The position numbers and the translations under genes were made by a program. The notes beneath the pieces were generated by a model, which had not been told where the DNA came from, made no database searches, and saw nothing but the letters and a program-made list of their open reading frames with translations. Below are positions 1-13,300 of a stretch of DNA of 60,000 nt, in pieces. Origin of the DNA: Membranipora membranacea (Eukaryota; Bryozoa; Gymnolaemata; Cheilostomatida; Membraniporidae); contig OU612069.1 in assembly GCA_914767715.1 (NCBI GenBank), forward strand, positions 24,365,387 to 24,425,386, written 5' to 3'. The stretch's first letter is position 1, and each line of letters begins with the position of its first letter.

Positions 1-878
1 TGCTGAGAGAGCCAGTGTTACAAACAACACAAGGTAATCCTGCCATAAGAAGATGGATGAGGCAGCCATAGTCCGACAGCAAGAGAAGACTCATCAGATA
101 TATATATCCTTATCCAGAGTACTTGCCACTTCGTATGAGGTTTGTAGACTGAGAGAGGGTTGCGGTAGATTCTGAGGCGCTTACTTGCCGATCAGCGACA
201 CAAAGAGAGGCACTTCAGAAGAATGCCGGTATACTATTGGGCTATTTGTTAGTCTCTGTTAATCAGTTATGAAACCAGCCGCTTATACAACTAAAAAAGC
301 TGTGTTTTTGTTTATCTCAGTAGTAAGATCCAAAGTGTGTCCGCTAATAATAGTTTCTATCTTATATATAGATATGTACCGAATGAACTAAACCATAGGT
401 TTAGTTCATTGGTGTGCCTAAATCATTGCTCTGATTGGTAAAGTCCTTGTGTCAGAAGAAGACAACTTCTTGGATTGAAAAGAATTTGTGTTATGCTTTT
501 TTGCGTGTCCGAAACACACTGGTATGTGTGAGTGTAATGTTGTCAAAGTTACATACCCTGTCCCTGGAACACCCTAAGTTATATCTCAAATGTGAACTTG
601 ATTATAAGCTGAATGTTGTTGGATATTGCCATTATTTTTACTGATATTGTCAAGTATTGCGGTCATCGTCGTCGTCATCGTCGATGCTTTACAGGTTATC
701 ATCTTAGCTTTCTAATATTGCATTGTCTTTTGATTTTCAGATTGAGGTGATTTATAATCGGTTACTAAACTGTGGGATTAATTGTGACGCTGGCAACTTA
801 CTCTGCTTTACTTTCTCTTTGTTATTAAACATGACATCATTAATTCGCTGTTATCTGGCTGGAAGTGAATGAGTTATA

Positions 879-913
<35 letters not shown>

Positions 914-3516
914 TTATATGAGTTATATGATGCGGTTGCAAGAAGTAAATTGTGAGGAGTGTGAAACAAATTAAAACTTTGTTTGATAGCGGTACATAGA
1001 TTGCCTTGTTGTAAAATTAAGCATGTGGTAATCAACCCAGATACCTAAGTGAGATGGTAGATAAAATTCAGATATTAATGGCTTGCGTCTACTTCTTGTC
1101 ATGACAAGAACGGTTTGATACGAAACGGGCTGCAGTCCGATGCAGGTTAGAGTACGCTAGAAGCGAAATCATTCTTGTAGTCATGTAGTATAAATAAGTG
1201 CGATGAGCCTACACGATCAGGCAGATGCGGATTGCGAGATGTTTGCTCACTAATAAATAGACAAGAGGCACTTCAGATAGCCAAAGGTGCGTGTGCACTT
1301 TTAGACTGTTAATCACAGGATGAAAAGTGTGCAATTCTGCACATGGTCTAAATAGCTTACTCTAAGGCAGGCTTGCACTTGTGGCCTTTTTCGTTTAGAT
1401 AATTATAGACTCGGCTGGCCAAAATAACATGCTTCAGCTTAGCAAACATTAAGTTGCCAACAAACAAGTTAAACGATACTCCAGCCAACTTTCCTTTAGG
1501 GTTGATGATGCAACTCGGTGTCATAACAACTTGGTACAATCATTCTGTTGTTGCTTTGGACAGCTGTCGTTTATCTCACATTCACAAAACACTTAAAAAA
1601 TACGCCGCCTCGTTGGGATAAATTTCAAAATACAAACTATTTATGAGATGCTGAAAATTGTTATGAAAGGGCCCCCTCCTAACCGCTAGTTATGAAACCA
1701 GCCTGATTGACCCTATATTTTACACTTAGCTGCGCGCTTATACAACCTAAAAAAGTGCACTCCGATAAAACATGAGTTAATTTGCTTTTTTTGTAAATTG
1801 TTTTTACTCTCCATTCATAGCTCTGAATAGCTTATTGATTGTTGATCCTCGCCCGTTTATATTTACATATTATAGTGCTGTAAGGCCAATCTTAATCGAC
1901 TGTTGGCTAGCTATATACAATCATTAACATGCAGGATAACACAGTTCTCAAACATTAATTTGTATACTCGTAATCTGGTGTAGCCTGTGTAGCGTAATCA
2001 GAGCCATTAGACTATCTACTGTTGTTATTTGGCACACAACATCAACGTTATGAATCACATTGATAACGATAATAGAGAGAGGGTCATGATTTAGGGTTGC
2101 TTAAATTGTTGGTAGAGATAAAAATTTCTAAGTGTCCGTCTAATGTCACAATACCTGATTATAATTTAATAAGAGATAAGCTTTGATTGTACTTTCAAAT
2201 ATAAAGTTTCTGCTGTCTTTTGTTGTCAGAACTTGAATCATGATGCTAATATAAATTCATTTCGGAATTAAAATTTTCATTATAAAAACGTAAAAATGGC
2301 ATTTGAATAATCAATCAAAATAGTTGAATGACTTGTGGTAAGCAAAATTTGCCTTTCACAATTTAATTGTGAAAGTCTAATTATTTACCTGATTGTTATC
2401 TGACATTTCGAGGCTTATATGACTAATTGCTACTATAAATGAGCTCGTGAGGAGAGGGTAACTACTGATTTGAGACCTTCTGACTATCTGAGAGCAGGTG
2501 TCTACTGGAACAAGTTTGTTGCTTCTGTGGCGGCGAATTGATATTTGTAAAGTCGGGTATACTACTGATTTAAGACCTTCTGACTTATGAGATTCTGAAA
2601 ACGCACTGATAACTGTAGGTAATTGACGATAGGGTGATGCACTAGAATGTTAGAAACTATGATTTGAGATGCTAACAATTACCAAAGGAGAGTAAGTGTA
2701 TCTTATAATGTATCATTGGCGAGTGGTTACTCTGTAGCCTAATCGCTAGTGGCAAATATTTATATTGGATACTTATATTCTTCTGTACCATTGCTCCACA
2801 GGATTAAGCCTGGGCATAATTAATGCGGGGTCTGAGATAATTCCCAAACTCTCACATGACTGGAAAGCATATATCTCGATATATATGTGTATATAAATAT
2901 GTATATATAAAATTATAAACAATATGTTATTGTATGATAAAAGCAATCAAACTGCCATTGCATCAAACTGGGGGAGGGGAGAAGGAGAACTATTTGCGGT
3001 TTATTAGCACCCTTGCGTCTAGGTCCTATATTAGGCAGTATCCCTCCACTGTCTTCTACATCTGAAACGAACCACGCATTTGAGGTCGAAGCTCCCTTTA
3101 GCCCACAGCTCTTGAACAATGTCGCATGTGACAAAGATAATTTTATCCTGAATTGAATACATAACCATATGCGTTAGCAGTTGTCTTCTCTTCTCATGCT
3201 CGAAAACTGATAACATATTTTGGTTTTGTAATGTCAAACCAGTTGTGTCTACAGTTATAGCGATTCCAGTTTTACTCTCTGCTGACCAGGCTTCTCAAAA
3301 AAAAACTTTTCAGCACTGCTTTTTTACCCCTACTTCAGTCATAGGAATGACTTCTGAGAGACTAGAATTATGTAAAGGGTAACTTGTGTATAATATGTGT
3401 TTACACAATAAGTTTTGGGATAGTTCATATATGTGGTTGTCTATTCTAGCTTTAAATTTGAAGACATCAAAATCAAAGAATTATAAATATCTTTTGAGGG
3501 AGATTCTCCCTGCTCT
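1..3516. other. Gene-poor flank, no supported gene
   Basis: No exon chain or domain could be recognised. Small repeats are present: a TA microsatellite at about 878-910; a diverged repeat pair at about 264-310 and 1687-1757 (both containing GTTATGAAACCAGCC and a TTATACAAC motif); and a direct repeat of about 33 bp at about 2463-2495 and 2561-2590. Two overlapping minus-strand ORFs at 2913-3237 are discussed under rejected items. Confidence 0.5.
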
Positions 3517-3524
3517 GACCAAGG

Positions 3525-3585
3525 CATAGGACTGCCGTAGTTCCTGATTTTCAAGCCCAAAATCAGGAACTGCGGCAGTCCTATG
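3525..3585. mobile_element. 61-bp near-perfect palindromic MITE with 8-bp target duplication
   Basis: The two 27-nt arms (3525-3551 and 3559-3585) are complementary along their whole length, with one G-T wobble, around a 7-nt loop (CAAGCCC). The flanks are identical 8-mers, GACCAAGG at 3517-3524 and 3586-3593, which is the target-site length of hAT-type transposons. It lies about 0.8 kb upstream of the RBM26-like start codon. If transcribed, it would fold into a hairpin of pre-miRNA-like size. Confidence 0.8.
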
Positions 3586-3593
3586 GACCAAGG

Positions 3594-4385
3594 AGTTAGA
3601 GCTCTGACTCATCTATATTTTCACTATGTGTAGGCCTAGCACTTGCATGCAGCAATCTATCGACTCTCAGTCAGTCAAAGCAAGTGAATATTCTGGTAGA
3701 TAATAAGGTCTCTCTTTCACTCCATACCAAGATTCATTTACAACATTTAACAGAACAACAAACCTCAGAATGAATCTATTTGGACCTAAATTCTTGCTAT
3801 TCTTTGTGTATTTCCACTGGACGGGTTAGTTGTGCTATTCATGAGTCATACATACATAAACATCATCATCACTGTTATTAGGACATGGCCCACTCATATG
3901 AAGATGTGCATGCTCGCTGTTGCCTGTTGGCTTTCTTAGGAAAGTCTGCTATCATGTTGAAATTCCAATTTCAAACTTATTGCTAAGCTCAAAACTTGAC
4001 AAGCCTAAGAAGTTATCTGCTGTTTTGTCACAGATTCACACCGATCCTACTTAAGGTCATTTTAGCAATTGAGCCAAATCTGGTCTACTCCAAAACTGGG
4101 TGTTTGGCAATATTTGACTGCACCCCTTGAGTTTTTTTGTTGTTGACTGCCTACGCACGGTGATGGGACGGTGGGTCATCCACCCTTGTTTCAACTATCC
4201 CCAACTTCCTCTGTTTCTATTTACAGCTTACAGTGACAGAACAGAGTACATATGAAATACACAGACTAAACCTACACTCATATTACTGGTGAAAATATTA
4301 TATATATATACAAAGGCGTCATATGGTGAACTAAGATATCATTATAGAAAGACATATTACGCAACAGTGACATTGAAATATCAAC
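3594..4385. promoter_or_regulatory. Probable promoter and 5' UTR region of the RBM26-like gene
   Basis: This is the sequence directly upstream of the start codon. No convincing core promoter element could be assigned by eye and the transcription start is unknown. The regulatory label rests only on position. Confidence 0.3.
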
Positions 4386-7300
4386 ATGTTAATAGAACAC
4401 CAGGAGATCCTGAAAGCATGGCTCGTTACAGAACTGGAGAGAGAGGCGTAAGTTAAAGTTGGACTGTAGATTTATTTACCAATATTCCTCTTTAGGACTC
4501 CCTGGTAGACTGTGACTGTTTACTGGTCATAGTGTCCCTGACTGTATCTCCCCTGTACTGTACATTAATTTATTCTAAAGTTGGTAAATTTTCCAAATCA
4601 TTTTATTTAGTCTTGTCATGCGGTCATAAAAACCATTAACCTTGGCCACGTGACAAGGCTACATTTTGTTCATTGAATCTACACTCAGATAAGCTTCCGA
4701 ACTGCAACATACTCCATGTGCTCTGATGTCCCCACACTCTCACAAAAACTGCATTGAAAACTTTTGAATCACTACTCAGTTGATTGGTGTGACATTATGT
4801 TACGTTTTAGTATTGATGCCGATGCTAATGCTGTAGCGCTCTACGCTGTCGCTCTTGTGAAGAAGGAGGTTCCTGAGAGCGAGCTCAAACCAGCAGTTAT
4901 ATCAGATCTACAAGTATTCTTACAAGAGAGTGAGTGTTAGGTGTCAATAAATGAGTGTTGGTATTAGGATTTCACACAAGGGAATGAGTAATAGGCCTAG
5001 GCCTACCTTATAAGGGAGTGAGTATTTGGTCTGAATTCGGGTAGTGAGTATTTGGTCTGAATTCCGGTAGTGAGTGTTAGGTCTGAATTCGGGTAGTGAG
5101 TATTTGGTCTGAATTCGGGTAGTGAGTATTTGGTCTGAATTCGGGTAGTGAGCATTTGGTCTAATTCGGGTAGTGAGTATTTGGTCTGAATTCGGGTAGT
5201 GAGTATTTGGTCTGAATTCGGGTAGTGAGTATTAGGTCTGAATTCGGGTAGTGAGTATTTGGTCTGAATTCGGGTAGTGAGTATTTGGTCTGAATTCGGG
5301 TAGTGAGTATTAGGTCTGAATTCGGGTAGTGAGTATTTGGTCTGAATTCGGGTAGTGAGTATTAGGTCTGAATTCGGGTAGTGAGTATTTGGTCTGAATT
5401 CGGGTAGTGAGTATTTGGTCTGAATTCGGGTAGTGAGTATTTGGTCTGTATTCGGGTAGTGAGTATTAGGTCTGAATTCGGGTAGTGAGTATTTGGTCTG
5501 AATTCGGGTAGTGAGTATTTGGTCTGAATTCGGGTAGTGAGTATTTGGTCTGAATTCGGGTAGTGAGTATTTGGTCTGAATTCGGGTAGTGAGCATTTGG
5601 TCTGAATTCGGGTAGTGAGCATTTGGTCTGAATTCGGGTAGTGAGTATTAGGTCTGAATTCGGGTAGTGAGTATTTGGTCTGAATTCGGGTATTGAGTAT
5701 TTGGTCTGAATTCGGGTAGTGAGTATTTGGTCTGAATTCGGGTAGTGAGTATTTGGTCTGAATTCGGGTAGTGAGTATTAGGTCCGAATTCGGGTAGTGA
5801 GTATTTGGTCTGAATTCGGGTAGTGAGTATTTGGTCTGAATTCGGGTAGTGAGTATTTGGTCTGAATTCGGGTAGTGAGCATTTGGTCTGAATTCGGGTA
5901 GTGAGCATTTGGTCTGAATTCGGGTAGTGAGTATTAGGTCTGAATTCGGGTAGTGAGTATTTGGTCTGAATTCGGGTATTGAGTATTTGGTCTGAATTCG
6001 GGTAGTGAGTATTTGGTCTGAATTCGGGTAGTGAGCATTTGGTCTAATTCGGGTAGTGAGTATTTGGTCTGAATTCGGGTAGTGAGTATTTGGTCTGAAT
6101 TCGGGTAGTGAGTATTTGGTCTGAATTCGGGTAGTGAGCATTTGGTCTGAATTCGGGTAGTGAGTATTTGGTCTGAATTCGGGTAGTGAGTATTTGGTCT
6201 GAATTCGGGTAGTGAGTATTTGGTCTGAATTCGGGTAGTGAGTATTTGGTCTGAATTCGGGTAGTGAGTATTTGGTCTGAATTCGGGTAGTGAGTATTTG
6301 GTCTGAATTCGGGTAGTGAGTATTAGGTCTGAATTCGGGTAGTGAGTATTAGGTCTGAATTCGGGTAGTGAGTATTAGGACTAGGCCTACTTATAAGGGA
6401 GTGAGTATTTGGTCTGAATTCGGGTAGTGAGTATTTGGTCTGAATTCGGGTAGTGAGTAGTGAGTAGGCCTATTAGGGATTCAGTATTCTCAGTGACGTA
6501 TAAATATTCACTGATGGGTGGTTGAGTATTTTTGTTGACTAGAGTGAGAAACCCATCATGTGATATGTTATTTCTCGAACATGTTTCATATTTTACTCCC
6601 AGTTATAATGATATCATATAAGCTGAGGCAATCAACACCTCAGTCTTACAGTCTAGATAGTAAAGGACTGTCAGCCTGACCTGAGATAAGGCTGATAGCT
6701 TGTCAGCATGCTTTTAATCTTGGGGATACTCATTTGGAGCTGCCCAACAACAAGTAATCTGCTACTCATCTCAAAATATTTACCATGTTATAAGGCCATG
6801 GATTTAGGTTAATCAAGACAGATTTCTGTTATTTTTTTGGTGTCATCTTATTCGATTGTCCAATAGAAGTTTATTGCTCTCAAGAGCTGATGATGCATAA
6901 GCTGACAGTATTTCTATGTGTCTTGGAAACAAAATTTTCGAAAATGCCATATACCTGTGAGAAATTTTATCTAGTTCAAACTAAGGTGCCAAAACCCTCT
7001 TTACATCTTCGCAAACACTGTCATTGTTGTGTGTATGAAAAAGACCAATAATTGCGTTGTGTTTGCTATTTTTGTTATTGTTTCTGGCGTTTATTCTCCA
7101 ATTTGACAACTATAATTTGATAGGACCTATCAGCTTGAGTTAATTGTCAGTCCATATACCCGGAGCTCCACAGATCAATCTGATCACTAACCCTATTTCC
7201 TGATTGTGCCTGTTGAGTTCATCAGCCTGAGATTATGTGATTATTTTGAGATTAAGATTGTGATGTATAATAAGCTGACGAATATCCTGTTGTTGTAGAC

Positions 7301-10300
7301 ACAGAATCGTTTGTGGACAGATTGTTTATAGCAGTTAAAGATAAATCATATCTCCAGCCTGGTGATTCTGCCGCTGTCGGAGGGGGAGATGTAAATAATG
7401 ATGTCACAGATAGCACTGAGTAAGTGATACCTTAGGAGTGCAAAGTATTTGTATAATGATAGAGTTGCCTTTACTTGCATACTTGAAGCAGTGAATTTGT
7501 GGCTAGCTGAAATTTACACCTCATTTCCCACCTCATCTGGCTGGTTAAAGTATGTGCTAGCTGACATTAAATCACCCCTACAATAGCTAATATTAACTGT
7601 AGTGTGTAATTACTCATCTTGGAGAACAGGTTATATTTATGTTCATATAAGATTTTGAAGCTGCCCATAGCTATCATATGTTTACACTGCCTCATCCTGT
7701 GAGCATGCAGCGGTCCCATCAATACTCAGTGCATGATTTCTAATGTGATGATTGATCTCACCCAAGTAGGGAATATTAAGATATGGATATGATAGTGTAA
7801 ACTTTTCACAGCTACTATTATAGATCCTACCATGTAATAGTGCGATGCTCTGAGAAATGATTTTGTAATCCCGTGACATGCCAGTGTTAGTGAGAAGAGA
7901 TCGCTGGAATTTTCCAGTGTTACTATTTAGTATCAGTTTTCACTTCTCATTAATCATTAGATCTCAATAGGCCTACACACCTTCGCACACATATATTTAT
8001 GGTGATATGATGTTTAGAGTGACCGCTGCGGACATCTCCCGTCAGGAGTCTAAAACACAAGACAGTGATGATGAGTTATCTGACGACGATAGAGATCATA
8101 AACGTACTCGAGGGAGGTCACGGTCACGCAGTACATCGCCCAATCATAATCAGCGAGACAACCAGCAGCCACAGAGACATAGAGTATCACCTCACAGGCG
8201 GTCAGTACATTGTAGTCTAATGTATCTATGGTAGTTATCAAGTCTTTGGACATGTTCAGTCCTGTTTGTGATTAAGTTTGTCACTGGGTTGACTCCAGAA
8301 TGTTTTGTTCTGGTTGCACTTTAGGCAACCAATGGCACCATGCTCCATACTCTACTCATGTCTCCTCATTTGTTAGTTTGAGTTTGCCCCTTCCCCCATT
8401 TACCTTGACAGACTAATCATAAGTTACTGCAGTTTTAAGATGACAACCCATTTAACAATCTAGCCAACACGTCCTACTACCACAACATACTACCAACTAC
8501 AGATGAATAAGGTTTTTCCCTCATCACCTCGTATTATACCAATGCTAGGTCTTGAAATGAAATCCCGCAATCCTTTGTCATGTATAAGCATGAGTTAAAC
8601 CGGGTGTGTCAGTCACTGTCATCCAACAAAAATATACTTAGCCTACTGATCTTGTACAGAGCATACAAACAGAACCCCCCCCCTCCCCCAGAGCCATAGG
8701 CCTGAATACACTGATCATGTCATTATTGACTTATTCACTCTTTAGTCATCACAGCTCGTCGTGAGTGAAACTTTTTACTCTCCGGTTCTATTCTACTGTT
8801 CTCTTGTTTTCTTTTGCTTTATATCAATTCCAAGAATCATTATCTATCTATTATTTATTTTCATACGTATGATGTATGATGTCATTCATTATGAAAAGCT
8901 CGCATCTCCAGATACCCTAGAGGAATAAAGTTTCAGCAGGAACACTATTTCTTGCAGGCTTGAAATATTGTATTAATGACTAGCTAATACTTAAACCTTA
9001 AAACCTCATAAAAAAACTACTATCTTAGCCTGTGCTCTCTGACATGAAGTCGCCCGCCCCCAGAATAGCAAGACTCTTAGCCTGTGCGCTCTAACATGAA
9101 GTCGCCCCCAGAATAGCTAGACTCTTAGCCTGTGCTATCTAACATGAAGTCGCCCCCAGAATAGCTAGACTTAACTCTAGGCACTGCACACTCTTCCATA
9201 ATATAAGCAATAATTGTCAGCTGCTGACCCCATACGGTCACATCATAATCTCTCACCTTGTTCTCAGAGCTTCATTAGTTTGGCTGTTATCCACAGTGAG
9301 ATCTGTGATATCATTCTGAGGTTATGTTTACAAGTTTGTTACCAAATAAGCTGTAGACTAACTCTGATTTAATAAATTATTGCATACTATAGTTGATCAT
9401 GCCTAGTCTAGTTATCTCCTTAGTCTCCATTGTTACTGCCTCCCTCTCTCCCTCATTATGATTTCAACATACAGGTTACTATGTTTAATTACCTCAATTC
9501 TTTTATACCTGCAGACTGGGATATTCTCGCGGAGGCCGAGGTGGTGGTGGTGGATACCAGCCTAGAGGAGGACGTAGAGGTAACATACGCTCTCGTATCG
9601 GCTATGATAGAGGTGGATATACCGCCGGCCCACCAGATAGACAGAGGGGGTATGATAACAGAGATAACAGGATGATGAGAGGGAGATCTCCTCCACCCCT
9701 TCGTAGATCTTCTCTATCTCCACACAGACCGCCGCGCAGATCTCGATCAAGGTGAGACAACCGCCGCTTGATGAAGACATTGATTGGCTGATTTTGTTTG
9801 CTTGCTGCCAACATTTGTCACATATTGAATCATAACAGCATGTATTACAATACTTACTCAGATGGGTTATTTTACACAGCTGGTTTTACAAGAGATTAAG
9901 TTATGTAATTGTTAGATAAACTATTCTTGTCAATGCAGTAGTTATAATGCGCAATCTAGAGGTATTGCATAAACCAGGGGAGGTGGGAATGAACGCAACT
10001 TGAGGCTAAGCACATCATTTTTTGTTTCGCTAATGATGGATAAAAGAACTGGATTTTATCTAAACTATATAAGGTTTTTTGTATCAGTGCATCCGGCGTT
10101 TGATATTCATAAAATGATCATGATGTAAATCATGTTCGTTAAGTTTATATCATGATTGTTCAATTTCACCTAGTAGAAAACTTCTCTCTTTGAATTAGCT
10201 GTCTCAGTTATTTGGAGTTATCTGTTCTTTGTATTATCACATCAATGAGTGAATAACTCCAAATTAGACCTCACATCTCCATTCTGTAACAAATTCTCGT

Positions 10301-13300
10301 GAATCGATGAGTAAAAAGGAGGATTAAGTAGTTTTTCATAACCTCTGTGAACGTGTCTTAGAACAGCTTTGATCTTGCAATTATTCAAGCTGTCAGATCA
10401 GGTATATGTGGGCCAATCATGTAGCCCAACACTTCACTGCATAGTGTAACCTTCTCATCATCACACAGGTCACCGAGACGCTCACTATCACCGAGACGGT
10501 CACATTCACCTCCAGCTAACCGAGTGAGGTCACCTCTAGACTTACTCGCTACTCTCGATGATAAGCCTGGCTCTAATAACTCAGCCAGTGGAGTCAGCAA
10601 ACCTAAACGCTGCAGAGATTATGACGGTATGTACTCTCTGACCCATATTAAGTATCAGAAGTGTATGAAAATTGTGAAATTTATGGCCAATTTATTGGCA
10701 AGCTAAAATTTGAACTAACTTATATTTAGCTACCCCCTGACAAGCTGATTGTGACACTCGCATTTTATACTTCTCTAAGTCTAAGATAATATCTAACAGC
10801 TACAGGGTAGTGGTATCTGTTAGTTTGTATAAATGATTGCTTACCATTCAATGTGTCTGTGACAAGACGAGCTCTACCTGGAAATATTAGTGATATCTCA
10901 ATGTGTGCAAACAGTATTCTATGTGTGCAGATGGGATATGGACGTGCCTGTTTACTCCTTTTGATTCAATATTGACTCAAAAAACCAATTGCGTTATGCA
11001 TATCTTCCCGCTACTCACAAGTCCATTTTTAAGATACTCACTTATCTTGACTCCATTTTTTCCAGTTTTCCACTTGAACACTTACCGTTATTCAAATACG
11101 TTTCCAGGTGTATGACTCAGCCTACTGTTGGTAAATAGTATGTTAAATATCGCTTAGCAGAGCACTCTTATTTTATCTTACTACATAATCCATTGATACT
11201 GCCTTGTTGTAGAGAAGGGATTCTGCCTGCAGGGAGATCGCTGTCCTTTCTCACATGGTGATGATGCTGTAGTGATGACTGATGTAGCTAGTCTTGGATT
11301 ATCTAACGCACCCAATAATCAGTCTATACCACCGGTTATATCTAACCAACCTGCTACAGCTCCTATCAGGCCAGTCATGAGGAATATACCAGGTATGTAT
11401 AGCTCATCGACACTGAGTAATAATTTTACCTGTAGATTTGTAGAACTGCGTTTGCTAGATATGCTCATATGTATAATTTCAATCATTAACCTGGACCGAT
11501 TTGATTGTTGAGATTGTTCCTCCCATATATTTGATCCTCCTACATTAGATAAAACTTTTTAAGGGATCCTTTCTTTAAGAACAGGGGGTAGAATAAGGTT
11601 GCGCCAAAAAAGTTGTAGAGTCTTTGCTGTATTTAACCAATATTATTGATTTTTAAAATCTTCTAATAATTTGACTCTTATACTGGGTCAAGGATTGATA
11701 GGGGGATTGGAAAGTGGTATATATTAAGCTTAAATTCATTTGACTGAATGAAGTTTTCTGCATGGGTGTGTAAAATACACTCCCCCAGCTCACCCAAGTA
11801 CCACTCACAATATTGAACCACTTTTATATACTTTTCCTGTGGATTCAAACTCATATACAAAAAACAATGGACTGTATAAGTTTGGAGTTATCTGCTCTCC
11901 TTTTGCTGAAATAATTCATTTGACTTTTTACCTGCAGACTTTTTTTGGGACTATGATCAGCAATGGAGCAATTCAGAAATGCAGAAATTCTCAATTATAT
12001 ACATGGGGAAATAATTTTAATTTTGACATTGCTTAGTTAATTTTGACAATCAATCATTGTCATCACTCTTATTCAATGCCGAGATTATACAAGATTGACA
12101 AGTAATAGATGTTACTAGGGTGAGTAGTAGAGAACAGGAATAAATTAGGAATTGCCTTCCCCTGGCGAACTCTTGATGGAGTATAGTTACTTTACATAGT
12201 GCTATTGGCCACCTATTACACTTTTGTTGTCAAAAATTACGAGGTGGTGTTATTGATTGTTGTAGTAGAACCATATAACCCCGAGGTGCCCTCTCGTATG
12301 TGGAGACCTCCCTCTGTGGGACACCCCGGAGCAGGACCTCCCCCTCCAGGTATGAGGCCTGGTATGCGACCCCCTAACATGTCTGGAGGACCTGGCGGGT
12401 TTCCTCCTCGAGGGTTCGCCCCACCGCCGGGACATCAGCCCCCTATGAGGATGCCTGCTCAAGGTATACCTCCTCACCAGATGGGAAGAGGAGGAGGAGG
12501 AGGACCTCACCATGGAGGATTCAGACCCAGATACCCTCCACATCATCACATGCATAACCTACAGGTCAGTCATCAGATACAAGTGAAATCCAAATGCATT
12601 GCAGTCAGAGTTAGCGCTAAGACTAGTTTTGATACATGAAAGTCAATCTAGTCTCCTACTACTTACTCCAGTGCATCGCTTTGTTGCCAATTTTAGGGGA
12701 AAATAAGAAAAACACAGCCTACTAGAATGAATAACTATTTCTTTCAAAGAATCTATGGCCTCAGTGAGTTGAGCATGAGCGAAATAATCAATCTTATATA
12801 TCCCTGTGTTATTTGTCATTCCCTACACACCAGTGATGTCATCCATTTTGATTATTATCCATGATTTATCCACATGTAGGTAGGGTCCTATTGCTCTGTC
12901 TGACCTCCCTATGGTAGGGAGGTCAGATTAATCGTCCACCTTCGATAAATGATCCCCTGATACTGCCCTACCGACTGTTTATTTAACACGATTTATTCAG
13001 ACGTTCATTTATAGTTCCCATAAAAGTTTTACACTATTTATTTACGTTGATCATCATTTTTGCACTTATGAAATGTTACAACCATCAGTAGTACAGCGTG
13101 TGATTTTGTACATTTCAGCACCCAGGAGGAGTAGTGAGACCAGCTTTTTATGACCCTAACAATGCCACCCTTGAGATTAAAAGTTTACCCGCAGAGTTTA
13201 ACACTATCGCTAAACTCAACGATCACTTCTCAAAGTTTGGAACCATCGTCAACCTTCAGGTATTAAAATCAATTAGTAATTCATTTTAACGTGAACCATA

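Noticed and set aside
2913-3237. Two overlapping minus-strand ORFs (73 and 68 aa) with a GILPNIGPRRKGANKPQ stretch
   Set aside because: Protein-like, but no domain was recognised, the frames conflict and there is no splice chain; possibly a decayed element. A translated search would decide.
5003-6141. Long minus-strand ORFs (up to 259 aa) made of repeated TTRIQTKYSLPEFRPNTHYP
   Set aside because: They are translation of the 26-bp intronic minisatellite. The unit has no stop in any minus frame, so the peptide simply cycles through three frames every 78 bp.
5015-6459. CRISPR-like array
   Set aside because: The units are contiguous with no unique spacers, and the context is a eukaryotic intron.
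11937-12036. Extra RBM26-like exon after the CTGCAG acceptor at 11937
   Set aside because: Exon 7 already joins exon 8 (12266) in phase, giving the family's EPYNPE motif; this stretch has no family similarity.
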